Positions 1 to 6,559 are shown, counted from the first letter of the stretch. The stretch: DNA of 11,993 nt from Propionibacteriaceae bacterium (GCA_020438595.1 JAGQUI010000039.1:1-11993), one strand, 5' to 3'. The notes: a model not told the origin generated them from the letters alone. Numbers and translations are program-made.

Positions 1-19
1 CTCGCGACCACCGAGCCCG

Positions 20-61
20 TTGGACGCCGATCGCGGTACGCACTATTGCGCCTGATCGGCG
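20..61 (+). promoter_or_regulatory. Possible promoter and stem-loop upstream of the GNAT gene
   Basis: TTGGAC at 20-25 could serve as a -35 element, with a -10 around 43-49 (CTATTGC region). The same stretch contains a perfect 8-bp inverted repeat, CGCCGATC (25-32) and GATCGGCG (54-61), around a 21-nt loop. The hairpin could instead be the terminator of a gene to the left of the window, although no T-run follows it. Both readings are weak. Confidence 0.3.
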
Positions 62-83
62 AAAATGGTGCCGGAGGTGCCGG

Positions 84-560
84 ATGGATGGACTGGAGTT
101 GCGTCCGCTGCTGGCGGCGGATGTGCGCGCCGCTCTCGCCGTGCAACGGGCGGCGTTCGCCGTGGAGGCGAGGCTGTACGGCGATCCCGAGCTGCCTCCG
201 CTGCAGGAGAGCGAGGCCGAGTTCGTGGCCGGGCTCGGCGGTGCGGTGGGGTTCGTGGCCGTACTGGATGGGCGCCTGGTGGGCTCCGTGCGGGTACGGA
301 CGGCCGGCCGCAGCCTGCACATCGCGCGGCTCTCGGTCGCTCCCGACGTGCAGGGACGCGGCATCGGGGCGGCCCTGCTGGCCCGGGCCGAGGCTGCCGC
401 CCCCGCGGACGAGGCGCTGCTGTTCACCGGCCACCTCAGCGCGGGGAACCTCCGGCTGTACGCCCGTGCCGGCTACGTCGAGGAGCGCAGGCAGCGGGTG
501 GACGACGCGGTCGTCCTGGTCCACCTGCGCAAGGACCTGGCTGGAGCGACCCCGACCTGA
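84..560 (+). CDS. GNAT-family N-acetyltransferase
   Basis: This 158-aa protein is a single-domain GCN5-related N-acetyltransferase, which transfers acetyl from acetyl-CoA to an amine; the acceptor cannot be predicted. The acetyl-CoA pyrophosphate-binding motif A is clear at about residues 84-99 (LSVAPDVQGRGIGAALL, with Q90-G91-R92-G93-I94-G95). Motif B follows at about 119-131 (SAGNLRLYARAGY, with the usual Asn and Tyr), where the Tyr is the typical general acid position. The length is normal for a stand-alone GNAT. The ATG at 84 is chosen because GGAGG at 73-77 lies six bases upstream; the ATG at 88 is in another frame. The gene converges on the hydrolase gene with only five bases between stop codons, so any terminator must lie inside a coding region. 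The family assignment is firm and the substrate unknown. Confidence 0.9.
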   Translation: MDGLELRPLLAADVRAALAVQRAAFAVEARLYGDPELPPLQESEAEFVAGLGGAVGFVAVLDGRLVGSVRVRTAGRSLHIARLSVAPDVQGRGIGAALLARAEAAAPADEALLFTGHLSAGNLRLYARAGYVEERRQRVDDAVVLVHLRKDLAGATPT

Positions 561-565
561 GGAGG

Positions 566-2305
566 TCAGCCCTCCCGGGGCAGCCAGGGGATCGAGATCG
601 GCGGCAGGCCGACCCGGCTCGGCACCTCGACCCGGGTGTTGCCCGTGCCCTCGCCGACCCCGGTGCCCAGGTCGGTCATGAACGGCCGCACGTCACCGGT
701 GCACACCGTGGTGGATGTGCCCGAGGGCACCTTGCCCGTGATCAGGTAGGAGTCGACCCGGTCGGTCACGCAGTCGGACGTGCCGTACGCGGTGTGGCCC
801 CAGGAGTCGCTGCGCAGCAGGACGCTGTTGGGCATCAGGGTGTTCGCCTCGACCGCGCCGTTGTAGTTCGTGGCGGGGTCGTGGTAGTTGCCGACGACGA
901 GGACCTGGGCCGCGGTCGAGCGGGAGTAGGTGCCGTGGTAGGCGTCCTCGTCCCTTGCCTTCCAGTAGTCGGTGGCGCACTGGACGTCCGCCCAGCCCCA
1001 GATCTGGCCGAAGTGCGGCGCGCGGATCGCGGACTTCGCCGCGGCCGACACCCAGGCGCTGGCGTCCGACGGCTGGTAGGCGTCGGTGCACAGGACTCCC
1101 GAGTAGGCCTCCAGGCCGTTGTCGTAGCCCGGGTCCTCGAGGGCGGCGACCTTGTGGAAGGCCCGGACCAGGCTGGACACGCGGTCGCCGGCCGTGCTGA
1201 CGTCCGTGTCGCTGCCCGTGCCGAGGATCTGCTCGAGTGCCGCGATGATCTGCGCGAGGTAGTCCATGCCCTCGGGGTAGTAGAGCAGGCTGAGGCTGTC
1301 GGCGATGAAGTCCTGGTAGCTGTACACGAACGCGTCGTCGCCGTCGCCGATCCGCAGCGTCTCGGCCTTCAGGGAGGCGGCCACGGCGTCGAAGTCGGCC
1401 TGCGGGTCGTCCAGCGGGCAGTACTCGGGGCCCGCGTCCGCGCAGGCGGCGAGGCCCGCGACCAGTGCGGCCCACGACCCGTCGCCCGACTTGATCCGGG
1501 TGGTCGCCGGGATCGAGGACGTGACCTTCGTGCCCGCCCACGACACCGGGTTGAGCACACCGTCGATGGCGATGGTCCGGAACCGGTCCGGGAAGATGCT
1601 CGCGTAGACCTCGCCGAGGTAGCTGCCGTAGGAGAAGCCCAGGTAGTTCAGCTTGCTGTCCCCGACCGCCCGTCGCAGCACCTCCATGTCGCGGGCGACC
1701 TCGGCGGTGGACATCGACGACGCCAGCGACTTGCCGTACTTCGAACAGGCCCTGGCGAGGTTCTCCGAGGAGGCGATGAAGTCGCCCTGCTCGGCGGTGG
1801 AGGGGAAGGCCTCGCCGAGCCCGGACAGGGCGGACGCCTGCGACGTCGAACTGGAGAAGCAGGTGACGCGGGTGGAGCCGTTGGTGCCGCGCGGGTCGAA
1901 ACCGACGATGTCGAAGTGGTCGAGCACCGACTGGGAGAGGAACTCGGTCGCGGCGGCGGCCAGGTCCACCCCGGAACCGCCGGGCCCGCCGGGATTCACG
2001 AAGAGGGTGCCGATCCGGGCCTCGGGATCGGCGGCGGGCACCTTGAACAGGGCGAGGGTGACCTTGGCCTTCTTGGGCTTGTCGTAGTCGAGCGGCACCT
2101 TCACCGTGCCGGCGTAGCCGCCCCGGTCGGGATCCTCCACCCAGGTGATCTTCGCCTTCACCCGGCTGACCCGCTTGGACTCCTTCGCGCTGGTCTTCGC
2201 CGTCGCGGCGTCCGCGGGCGCCGTGCTCGCCAGCCCGACGGGCAGGGCGAGGCAGGCCGCGAGCAGCACGGCAATCCACAGGCGGGGCCTTGACGGGTTG
2301 GGCAT
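566..2305 (-). CDS. Secreted alpha/beta-hydrolase, tripeptidyl aminopeptidase (S33/TAP) family
   Basis: The 579-aa protein resembles the Streptomyces Slp/Tap exported proteases, which remove short N-terminal peptides outside the cell. Residues 1-33 form a signal peptide: basic start, hydrophobic core, and an Ala-rich cleavage region ending APADA. A Lys/Thr/Ser-rich linker follows. The oxyanion-loop motif NPGGPGGSG is at about 104-112. The nucleophile elbow GFSYGSYLG puts Ser225 as nucleophile, and the C-terminal TAP-like domain supplies Asp476 (GNYHDPAT) and His504 (SWGHTAYG), so the triad is intact. Cysteines in the cap and C-terminal regions fit an exported, disulfide-bonded protein. The ATG at 2305 is preferred over an upstream in-frame ATG at 2377, because it has GGAG just upstream and begins directly with the signal peptide. 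Peptide specificity is inferred from the family only. The upstream gap carries a palindrome that may be an operator. Confidence 0.9.
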   Translation of the reverse strand: MPNPSRPRLWIAVLLAACLALPVGLASTAPADAATAKTSAKESKRVSRVKAKITWVEDPDRGGYAGTVKVPLDYDKPKKAKVTLALFKVPAADPEARIGTLFVNPGGPGGSGVDLAAAATEFLSQSVLDHFDIVGFDPRGTNGSTRVTCFSSSTSQASALSGLGEAFPSTAEQGDFIASSENLARACSKYGKSLASSMSTAEVARDMEVLRRAVGDSKLNYLGFSYGSYLGEVYASIFPDRFRTIAIDGVLNPVSWAGTKVTSSIPATTRIKSGDGSWAALVAGLAACADAGPEYCPLDDPQADFDAVAASLKAETLRIGDGDDAFVYSYQDFIADSLSLLYYPEGMDYLAQIIAALEQILGTGSDTDVSTAGDRVSSLVRAFHKVAALEDPGYDNGLEAYSGVLCTDAYQPSDASAWVSAAAKSAIRAPHFGQIWGWADVQCATDYWKARDEDAYHGTYSRSTAAQVLVVGNYHDPATNYNGAVEANTLMPNSVLLRSDSWGHTAYGTSDCVTDRVDSYLITGKVPSGTSTTVCTGDVRPFMTDLGTGVGEGTGNTRVEVPSRVGLPPISIPWLPREG

Positions 2306-2338
2306 GACTCTCCAGGACGACACGACTGGGCGTCCCTC

Positions 2339-2344
2339 AATATA
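2339..2344 (-). promoter_or_regulatory. Possible -10 element of the aminopeptidase gene
   Basis: On the minus strand TATATT lies at 2344-2339, about 34 bases upstream of the chosen start. It is one of the few AT-rich spots in the gap. No convincing -35 is seen at the expected spacing, so recognition may depend on an activator or another sigma factor. Confidence 0.35.
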
Positions 2345-2371
2345 CCGGCCGGGGAATAACGGCGGGGGGTG

Positions 2372-2391
2372 TGTCACCCGGACGGGTGACA
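2372..2391. promoter_or_regulatory. 20-bp operator-like palindrome upstream of the aminopeptidase gene
   Basis: TGTCACCCG and CGGGTGACA form perfect 9-bp arms around a 2-bp centre (GA). The site lies 67-86 bases upstream of the aminopeptidase start and just upstream of where its -35 would be. The symmetry and size suit a dimeric TetR/GntR/MarR-type regulator. No regulator gene of that type is present in the window. Confidence 0.4.
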
Positions 2392-2400
2392 GGCTGCCCG

Positions 2401-2474
2401 GGGTGGACCGAGTTAGGAACCGTCCCCAACTCGGTCCGGACCAGGTTGGGGACGGTTCCTTACTCGGTCCACCC
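2401..2474. repeat. BIME-like doublet: 74-bp near-perfect palindrome of two head-to-head REP-like units
   Basis: The 30-bp arms 2401-2430 and 2445-2474 are complementary with one mismatch, and the 14-bp centre contains the perfect palindrome GGTCCGGACC (2433-2442). The element resolves into two 33-bp units in inverted orientation, 2405-2437 (+) and 2438-2470 (-), which match at 30 of 33 positions. Each carries the core GGAACCGTCCCCAAC. The first unit has its own perfect 10-bp terminal inverted repeat, GGACCGAGTT / AACTCGGTCC, so alternative folds exist. It starts five bases beyond the aldo/keto reductase stop codon, a typical REP position. Two inverted REP units next to a stop is the classical BIME arrangement. 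It could also act as a terminator or mRNA-stabilising hairpin for the reductase transcript, though no T-run follows. Confidence 0.75.
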
Positions 2475-2479
2475 GAGGA

Positions 2480-3346
2480 TCACACCAGGTAGTTCTCGAT
2501 CCGGACCACTTCTGCCGCGTCCAGTTCGAGGTCGGCGGCAGCGGCGGAGTCGATGATCGAGGCGGGCTTGGACGCACCGGGAATCGGGATCACCACCGGG
2601 GCGAGGGAGAGCTCCCAGGCGAGCACGACCTGGTAGGGCGACACCTCCCGGGCCAGCGCGATCTCCGACATCACGCTCTGGGTGCTGCCCACCTGGGGGG
2701 CCCGCCGGATCCCGCCGAGCGGGCTCCACGGCAGGAAGGCGATGCCGAGCTCCGCGCAGTGCTCGAGCTCGGAAAGGCTGGACGTGAACTGCGGGCTGAA
2801 CTGGTTCTGCACCGAGACCAGCCGGTCGCCGAGGATCCCGCGGGCCTCGTCGATCTGGGCGACCGAGGCGTTGGAGATCCCGGCCATCTCGATCACGCCC
2901 TCGTCGAGCAGTTCGACCAGCGCGCCGATCGACTCCGCGTAGGGCACCCGGGGATCGGGACGGTGGTACTGGTACAGCCCGATCGCCTCGACGCCGAGTC
3001 GTGCGGCTGACGCCTTCGCCGCCTCCTTCAGGTAGGTCGGGTCGCCGTTCTGGGTCCAGCTGCCGTCGCCCGGACGCAGGTGCCCGCCCTTCGTCGCCAC
3101 CAGGACGTGGCTGGTGTCGGAGCCGTAGGAGCGCAGCGCCTCGGCGATCAGGACCTCGTTGTGGCCGACCTCGCCGGGACCGAGGCAGTACGCGTCCGCC
3201 GTGTCGATCAGAGTGATCCCCGCTTCCAGCGCCGCGTGGATCGTCTCGATCGACTGCTGGCGGTCGGGGCGCCCCTCGATGGACATGGGCATGCCGCCCA
3301 GTCCGATCGCGCTCACCTGACGGCCTCCGATGGTGCGGTTCTGCAC
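2480..3346 (-). CDS. Aldo/keto reductase family oxidoreductase
   Basis: The 288-aa protein is a soluble NAD(P)H-dependent (beta/alpha)8-barrel oxidoreductase that would reduce an aldehyde or ketone. The AKR catalytic tetrad is visible: Asp48 and Tyr53 in IDTADAY, Lys86 in VATKGG, and His128 in YQYHRPDP. Later family landmarks are GISNAS, VQNQFSP, FLPWSPLGG and IPIPGASKP, the last being the cofactor-phosphate-binding region. The start is GTG at 3346, with a perfect AGGAGG at 3353-3358 six bases upstream. The longer open frame beyond it has no AKR similarity and runs antisense into the flavodoxin gene. The length is typical of short AKRs related to YajO/YdbC-type proteins. The gene lies 91 bp downstream of the flavodoxin gene on the same strand, so co-transcription is possible but not required. 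The BIME-like repeat follows its stop. The substrate is not predictable. Confidence 0.92.
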   Translation of the reverse strand: MQNRTIGGRQVSAIGLGGMPMSIEGRPDRQQSIETIHAALEAGITLIDTADAYCLGPGEVGHNEVLIAEALRSYGSDTSHVLVATKGGHLRPGDGSWTQNGDPTYLKEAAKASAARLGVEAIGLYQYHRPDPRVPYAESIGALVELLDEGVIEMAGISNASVAQIDEARGILGDRLVSVQNQFSPQFTSSLSELEHCAELGIAFLPWSPLGGIRRAPQVGSTQSVMSEIALAREVSPYQVVLAWELSLAPVVIPIPGASKPASIIDSAAAADLELDAAEVVRIENYLV

Positions 3347-3437
3347 AGTGTTCCTCCTCGTTGCTGCCCTTACCGTACGACCATCGGCGCCGGCGCTCCG
3401 CCGGGTTCGCCGAATGTCACAGCCCGGGCGCAGCCGG

Positions 3438-3950
3438 TCAGCGGACGGCGACGGTGCGTTCGGCCAGTTCGCGGCCCCACCGGGTGGCCCGGGCGAGTTC
3501 GCCGTCGGCGAGTGGTCCCTCCATGCCGGTGACCCAGAAGGACGGCCCGACCGTGGTCTGCGTTCCCCGGCGGCGCAGCGCCCGGGCCGCCGCACGGGCG
3601 GCGGTGCCGAGCTGGATCCGGGTGTGGATGGACGTGTCGAACGTGGCGACGTCCACCCCGTCAGGGATCCGCACGGCCTGGATCCACTCCCGGATCCCGG
3701 CGCGCTCCGGATCCGGCGCCCCGTTGCGGGCGGCGTCGTCCCGACTGCCCGCGTTCGGCATCGACAGCGTGTGGGTCGGGGCGCCGATCACGAGCAGGTC
3801 CACGTCCGCAGGCAGTTCCGCCGGGGCCCGGGAGGCGTGCACCACCTGCACGCTGCCCCGTCCGCGCACCGCGGCGATGCCGCCGCCGATCGCCTCGGCG
3901 ATGGCGAGGGTGTTCCCGAACAGCGATTCGGTGACGATCAGGGCGGTCAT
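3438..3950 (-). CDS. Flavodoxin-family FMN protein
   Basis: The 170-aa protein begins MTALIVTESLFGNT. The first strand is followed by the FMN-phosphate loop T-E-S-L-F-G-N-T (residues 7-14), diagnostic of the flavodoxin-like fold. A second strand and loop, DLLVIGAPTHTLSMP (about 51-65), matches the flavin-ring loop position. It is probably cytoplasmic and moves electrons or senses redox state through FMN. It is less acidic than classical electron-transfer flavodoxins and has an Arg-rich C-terminal half, so it may be a flavodoxin-domain protein of other function. ATG 3950 is chosen because the fold starts there; an extension to 3986 adds only a Pro/Arg-rich stretch. No strong ribosome-binding site is seen. 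It is divergent from the membrane-protein gene at 4099, and an iron-box candidate lies between them. Confidence 0.85.
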   Translation of the reverse strand: MTALIVTESLFGNTLAIAEAIGGGIAAVRGRGSVQVVHASRAPAELPADVDLLVIGAPTHTLSMPNAGSRDDAARNGAPDPERAGIREWIQAVRIPDGVDVATFDTSIHTRIQLGTAARAAARALRRRGTQTTVGPSFWVTGMEGPLADGELARATRWGRELAERTVAVR

Positions 3951-4012
3951 GGTGCGCCCAACCCTAGGCCGCGGGCACGAGGCCACGCCTGGCAGCCACG
4001 GACTGGATCCGA

Positions 4013-4055
4013 TTGCAGTTGAATACGCAACAATGCGTAGGTTAGGCTGCCCTCA
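4013..4055 (+). promoter_or_regulatory. Candidate promoter of the membrane-protein gene with DtxR/IdeR-like iron box
   Basis: The 19-mer at 4037-4055, GTAGGTTAGGCTGCCCTCA, matches the DtxR/IdeR consensus TTAGGTTAGGCTAACCTAA at 15 of 19 positions, with 11 consecutive matches in the left part. Candidate promoter elements are TTGAAT (4019-4024) with TAGGCT (4043-4048, spacer 18), or TTGCAG (4013-4018) with TAGGTT (4038-4043, spacer 19). Either -10 lies inside the box, so bound repressor would occlude polymerase. A 16-bp inverted repeat, TACGCA-ACAA-TGCGTA (4024-4039), abuts and slightly overlaps the box. Iron control is inferred from the match. Confidence 0.6.
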
Positions 4056-4098
4056 GCCGACGCACAGTGTTGTCGGTACACCACATGAGGAGTGCGAT

Positions 4099-4572
4099 AT
4101 GCCCAACAGTCCTGCCGGAGCCGCCAAGAAGGTCAGGGCGCTCGGTCTGGTCACCATCATCTTCGGGCTGATCTTCGTCGTGGCCGGCGCGGTCACCTGG
4201 GGAATGGTCAGCACCAAGCTCGCCGCGGAGAACATCACCGTCTCCGAGGACGCGCCGATGTTCGCCGGAGCCACCGTGACCGGCCCGCTCGAAGCCTTCG
4301 TCCAGGCCGACGTGATCAACCACCATGCGATGGAGGCCACCGGCGGCAAGACCTACGCCGAGCTCGGCCGTGAGGACCCGCTGCGCCAGACCGCGATGAC
4401 GGCCTCGTTCCTGCGCTCCTCCCTGTTCACCTCGGTGATCGCCTTCGGCGTCGCCCTGTTCGCCGTCGGGGTCGGCGTGCTCTCGATCCTGATCGGCTGG
4501 GCGCTGCGCCTGGTCGGCGCGCCGGTGCCGGTGGCTGCCGCCGCTGAGGCGAACGTGGTCGCGAACGAGTAG
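4099..4572 (+). CDS. Conserved two-TM membrane protein (family often auto-named 'LigA')
   Basis: The 157-aa protein has a short basic N-terminus (AAKKVR), a first membrane segment at about residues 14-36, a soluble loop of about 70 residues, a second membrane segment at about 109-136, and an Ala/Val-rich tail. The loop contains an NHHAMEATGGKTYAEL stretch followed by REDP and SFLRSSLFTS. From memory this matches a conserved actinobacterial membrane-protein family whose database entries often carry the name 'aromatic ring-opening dioxygenase LigA'. Nothing here resembles a dioxygenase, and that name should not be trusted. The loop is probably extracellular by the positive-inside rule. ATG 4099 follows GAGGAG (4087-4092). 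The gene is divergent from the flavodoxin and has an iron-box candidate in its promoter region; a strong hairpin follows its stop. Function is unknown. Confidence 0.8.
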   Translation: MPNSPAGAAKKVRALGLVTIIFGLIFVVAGAVTWGMVSTKLAAENITVSEDAPMFAGATVTGPLEAFVQADVINHHAMEATGGKTYAELGREDPLRQTAMTASFLRSSLFTSVIAFGVALFAVGVGVLSILIGWALRLVGAPVPVAAAAEANVVANE

Positions 4573-4588
4573 TCGCCCACACGCACTG

Positions 4589-4620
4589 AGGGGCCGGGAC
4601 GGTGATCCGCCCCGGCCCCT
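4589..4620. terminator. Bidirectional terminator hairpin between convergent genes
   Basis: AGGGGCCGGG (4589-4598) pairs perfectly with CCCGGCCCCT (4611-4620). After one mismatch, CGG/CCG adds three inner pairs around a TGAT loop. It lies in the 60-bp gap between the stops of the membrane-protein gene (+) and the DUF1508 gene (-). The T-run is missing, as is common for GC-rich actinobacterial terminators. Confidence 0.75.
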
Positions 4621-4632
4621 CGGCGTTCGCGC

Positions 4633-4812
4633 TCAGACCTCTTCGATCGGGGCGTCCGGTGCGTTCTTCCTGACCGACTCGATGCCGTTCTTCGCGCTCG
4701 CCTTGCTGGAGTAGCCCTCGCCACCGGTGGCGATGGTCTGCCCGTTGGAGGCCTTCAGGCGCCAGCGGTACTCGCCCTTGGCATCGGTGTACAACTCGAA
4801 CCTGCCTGCCAT
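4633..4812 (-). CDS. DUF1508 / YegP-like small protein
   Basis: The 59-aa protein is a single DUF1508 (PF07411) unit. It opens MAGRFELYTDAKGEYRWRLK, then NGQTIATGGEGYSSKASAKNGIESV, and ends with the NAP motif and an acidic tail. The family is small, soluble and widespread, folds as an alpha/beta unit found singly or in tandem (YegP of E. coli has two), and has no agreed function. ATG 4812 is chosen over the in-frame GTG at 4815, because the AGGAGG Shine-Dalgarno is five bases from the ATG but only two from the GTG. It lies on the same strand downstream of the alpha-glucosidase gene across a 59-bp gap that contains a hairpin, so it is probably a separate unit. Confidence 0.88.
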   Translation of the reverse strand: MAGRFELYTDAKGEYRWRLKASNGQTIATGGEGYSSKASAKNGIESVRKNAPDAPIEEV

Positions 4813-4829
4813 CACACCCTCCTGTCCGG

Positions 4830-4849
4830 GGCGGACTCCGCCGTCCGCC
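4830..4849 (-). terminator. Hairpin between the alpha-glucosidase and DUF1508 genes
   Basis: GGCGGAC (4830-4836) and GTCCGCC (4843-4849) are perfect 7-bp arms with a 6-nt loop. The hairpin lies 22 bases past the alpha-glucosidase stop and just before the Shine-Dalgarno of the DUF1508 gene. It could end the alpha-glucosidase transcript or be a leader structure of the small gene. No T-run is present. Confidence 0.4.
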
Positions 4850-4871
4850 GCGGCTCAGGCTAGTGCGACGA

Positions 4872-6548
4872 TCAGGAGAACTGCAGCCATGCGGCGGAAT
4901 CCCGGGCCAGCCGGCCCTCGACCAGGTCGGTGCTGGCGAGGAGCACGGTGGCGCCCTCGGGCAGCGCGACCGGATCATCACCGAAGTTCACCCAGCAGCC
5001 GAAGCCCGGCTCGCGGGTGAACGCGAGCACCCCGTCGCCCGCCTCTGCCCAGGCCAGGGCGCCGTCGCCGAGCGCGGGCAGTTGCGCGCGCAGGGCGAGG
5101 GCCTGCCGGTACAGCGCGAGCGTGGAGCCCGGGTCGGCCTCCGCCGCCTCGGCGCTGTGGGTGCCCCAGTCGGCCGGCTGCGGCAGCCACGGCTCGGCGG
5201 ACCCCTCCGGGCTGAACCCGAAGGACGCACCGCCGCTCGTCCACGGCAGCGGGACGCGGCAGCCGTCACGGCCGACGTTCTCGCCGTTGGTGCCGGCGAA
5301 GATCGGGTCCTGCCGGGCGCCGTCCGGGATGTCCTCGACCTCGGGCAGGCCCAGTTCCTCGCCGGCGTAGATGTAGGCGCCGCCGGGCAGGGCCAGGCTG
5401 AGCAGGGCCGCGGCCCGCGCCCTCCGCTGGCCGGTGGGCAGGTCGACCGGCAGACCGAGGTAGGCGTGCAGGTTCGGGAAGTCGGTCGGGACCAGTTCCT
5501 GCGGACGGGCGTAGCGCGACGCCGGCCGGCACACGTCGTGGTTGCCGAGCACCCAGGTGGCCGGCGCCCCGACCGTTGCGTGCGAGGCGAGGGTTGAGGT
5601 GATCACCCGGCGCAGGTCGGCCGCCAGCCACGGCGCCTGCAGGAAGTTGAAGTTGAACGCCGTGTGCAGCTCGTCCGGGCGCAGGTAGGCGGTGAGCCGG
5701 TGGTCGCGGCTCACCCAGATCTCGCCGCAGAAGGCCTTGGGCTCGGCGTAGGAGTCGGCGACGGCCCGCCACTCCCGGAACACGTCGTGGACGCCGGGCT
5801 GGTCCCAGTGCGGGTGCGCGTCGTCGGGGGCGTCCTCGGGCAGCGGGAAGGTCAGGCCGTCGAGGTCGCGCAGGTCGGCGTCCTTGGCCAGGCCGTGGGC
5901 GACGTCGATCCGGAAGCCGTCCACGCCGCGGTCGAACCAGAACCGCAGGGTCTCCTCGAACTCGGCGTGGATGTCGGGGTGGTTCCAGTTCACGTCCGGC
6001 TGCTCGGGCGCGAACAGGCGCAGGTACCACTGGCCCGGCCGCCCGTCGGCCTCGGTGACCCGGGTCCAGGCCGGGCCGCCGAACTCGCTCATCCAGTCGT
6101 TGGGGGGCTCGTCGCCGTTCGGCCCGCGGCCGTCGCGGAAGATGAACCGGTCGCGTTCGGCGGAGCCCGGGCCCGCGGCCAGGGCCGCGGCGAACCAGCG
6201 GTGCTGGTCGGAGGTGTGGTTCGGGACGATGTCGAGGATCACCCGGATGCCGGCGTCGTGCGCCTCGGCGATCATCGCCTCCGCGTCCGCCATGGTGCCG
6301 AAGACGGGCTCGATCGCCCGGTAGTCGGAGACGTCGTAGCCGGCGTCCTTCATCGGGGACGGGTACCACGGGTTGATCCAGATCGCGTCGATGCCGAGCG
6401 CGGCGAGGTACGGCAGCCGGGCCCGGATGCCGTTGATGTCGCCCACGCCGTCGCCGTTGCTGTCGGCGAAGCTGCGCGGGTAGATCTGGTACACCACGGC
6501 GTGGCGCCACCAGTCGCGGTCGGAGGCGATCGAGGCGGGGAGCGGCAT
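4872..6548 (-). CDS. GH13-family alpha-glucosidase (GH13_30-like)
   Basis: The 558-aa cytoplasmic enzyme should hydrolyse alpha-1,4-linked glucose from the non-reducing end of maltose or maltodextrins. GH13 landmarks appear in order: WWRHAVVYQIYPRSF (14-27), the DGVGD loop (33-37), DIVPNH (106-111, region I), QPDVNW (183-188, region V), GFRIDVAH with nucleophile Asp215 (region II), FCGEIW with acid/base Glu276 (region III), and LGNHD with Asp338 (region IV). All three catalytic acids are present. A C-terminal beta domain ends the protein, and there is no signal peptide. Region V and overall order fit the actinobacterial AglA-type alpha-glucosidases. ATG 6548 has AAAGGG upstream; the longer frame to 6617 would translate through the operator and promoter. 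It is divergent from a LacI regulator. Trehalose synthase or oligo-1,6-glucosidase activity cannot be wholly excluded. Confidence 0.93.
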   Translation of the reverse strand: MPLPASIASDRDWWRHAVVYQIYPRSFADSNGDGVGDINGIRARLPYLAALGIDAIWINPWYPSPMKDAGYDVSDYRAIEPVFGTMADAEAMIAEAHDAGIRVILDIVPNHTSDQHRWFAAALAAGPGSAERDRFIFRDGRGPNGDEPPNDWMSEFGGPAWTRVTEADGRPGQWYLRLFAPEQPDVNWNHPDIHAEFEETLRFWFDRGVDGFRIDVAHGLAKDADLRDLDGLTFPLPEDAPDDAHPHWDQPGVHDVFREWRAVADSYAEPKAFCGEIWVSRDHRLTAYLRPDELHTAFNFNFLQAPWLAADLRRVITSTLASHATVGAPATWVLGNHDVCRPASRYARPQELVPTDFPNLHAYLGLPVDLPTGQRRARAAALLSLALPGGAYIYAGEELGLPEVEDIPDGARQDPIFAGTNGENVGRDGCRVPLPWTSGGASFGFSPEGSAEPWLPQPADWGTHSAEAAEADPGSTLALYRQALALRAQLPALGDGALAWAEAGDGVLAFTREPGFGCWVNFGDDPVALPEGATVLLASTDLVEGRLARDSAAWLQFS

Positions 6549-6559
6549 CGGGACCCTTT

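Noticed and set aside
65..2293. 742-aa open frame on the plus strand
   Set aside because: It runs antisense to the aminopeptidase gene and across the GNAT gene in another frame, is very Arg/Gly/Val-rich with no domain, and is explained by GC-rich codon use of the real genes.
2401..2474. The large palindrome as a plain rho-independent terminator
   Set aside because: There is no T-run, and the near-identical 33-bp units with their own internal repeats are better explained as a repeat element, though a side role in termination is possible.
3347..3595. N-terminal extension of the aldo/keto reductase to position 3595
   Set aside because: The extension has no AKR similarity, overlaps the flavodoxin gene, and would ignore a perfect AGGAGG placed six bases before the GTG at 3346.
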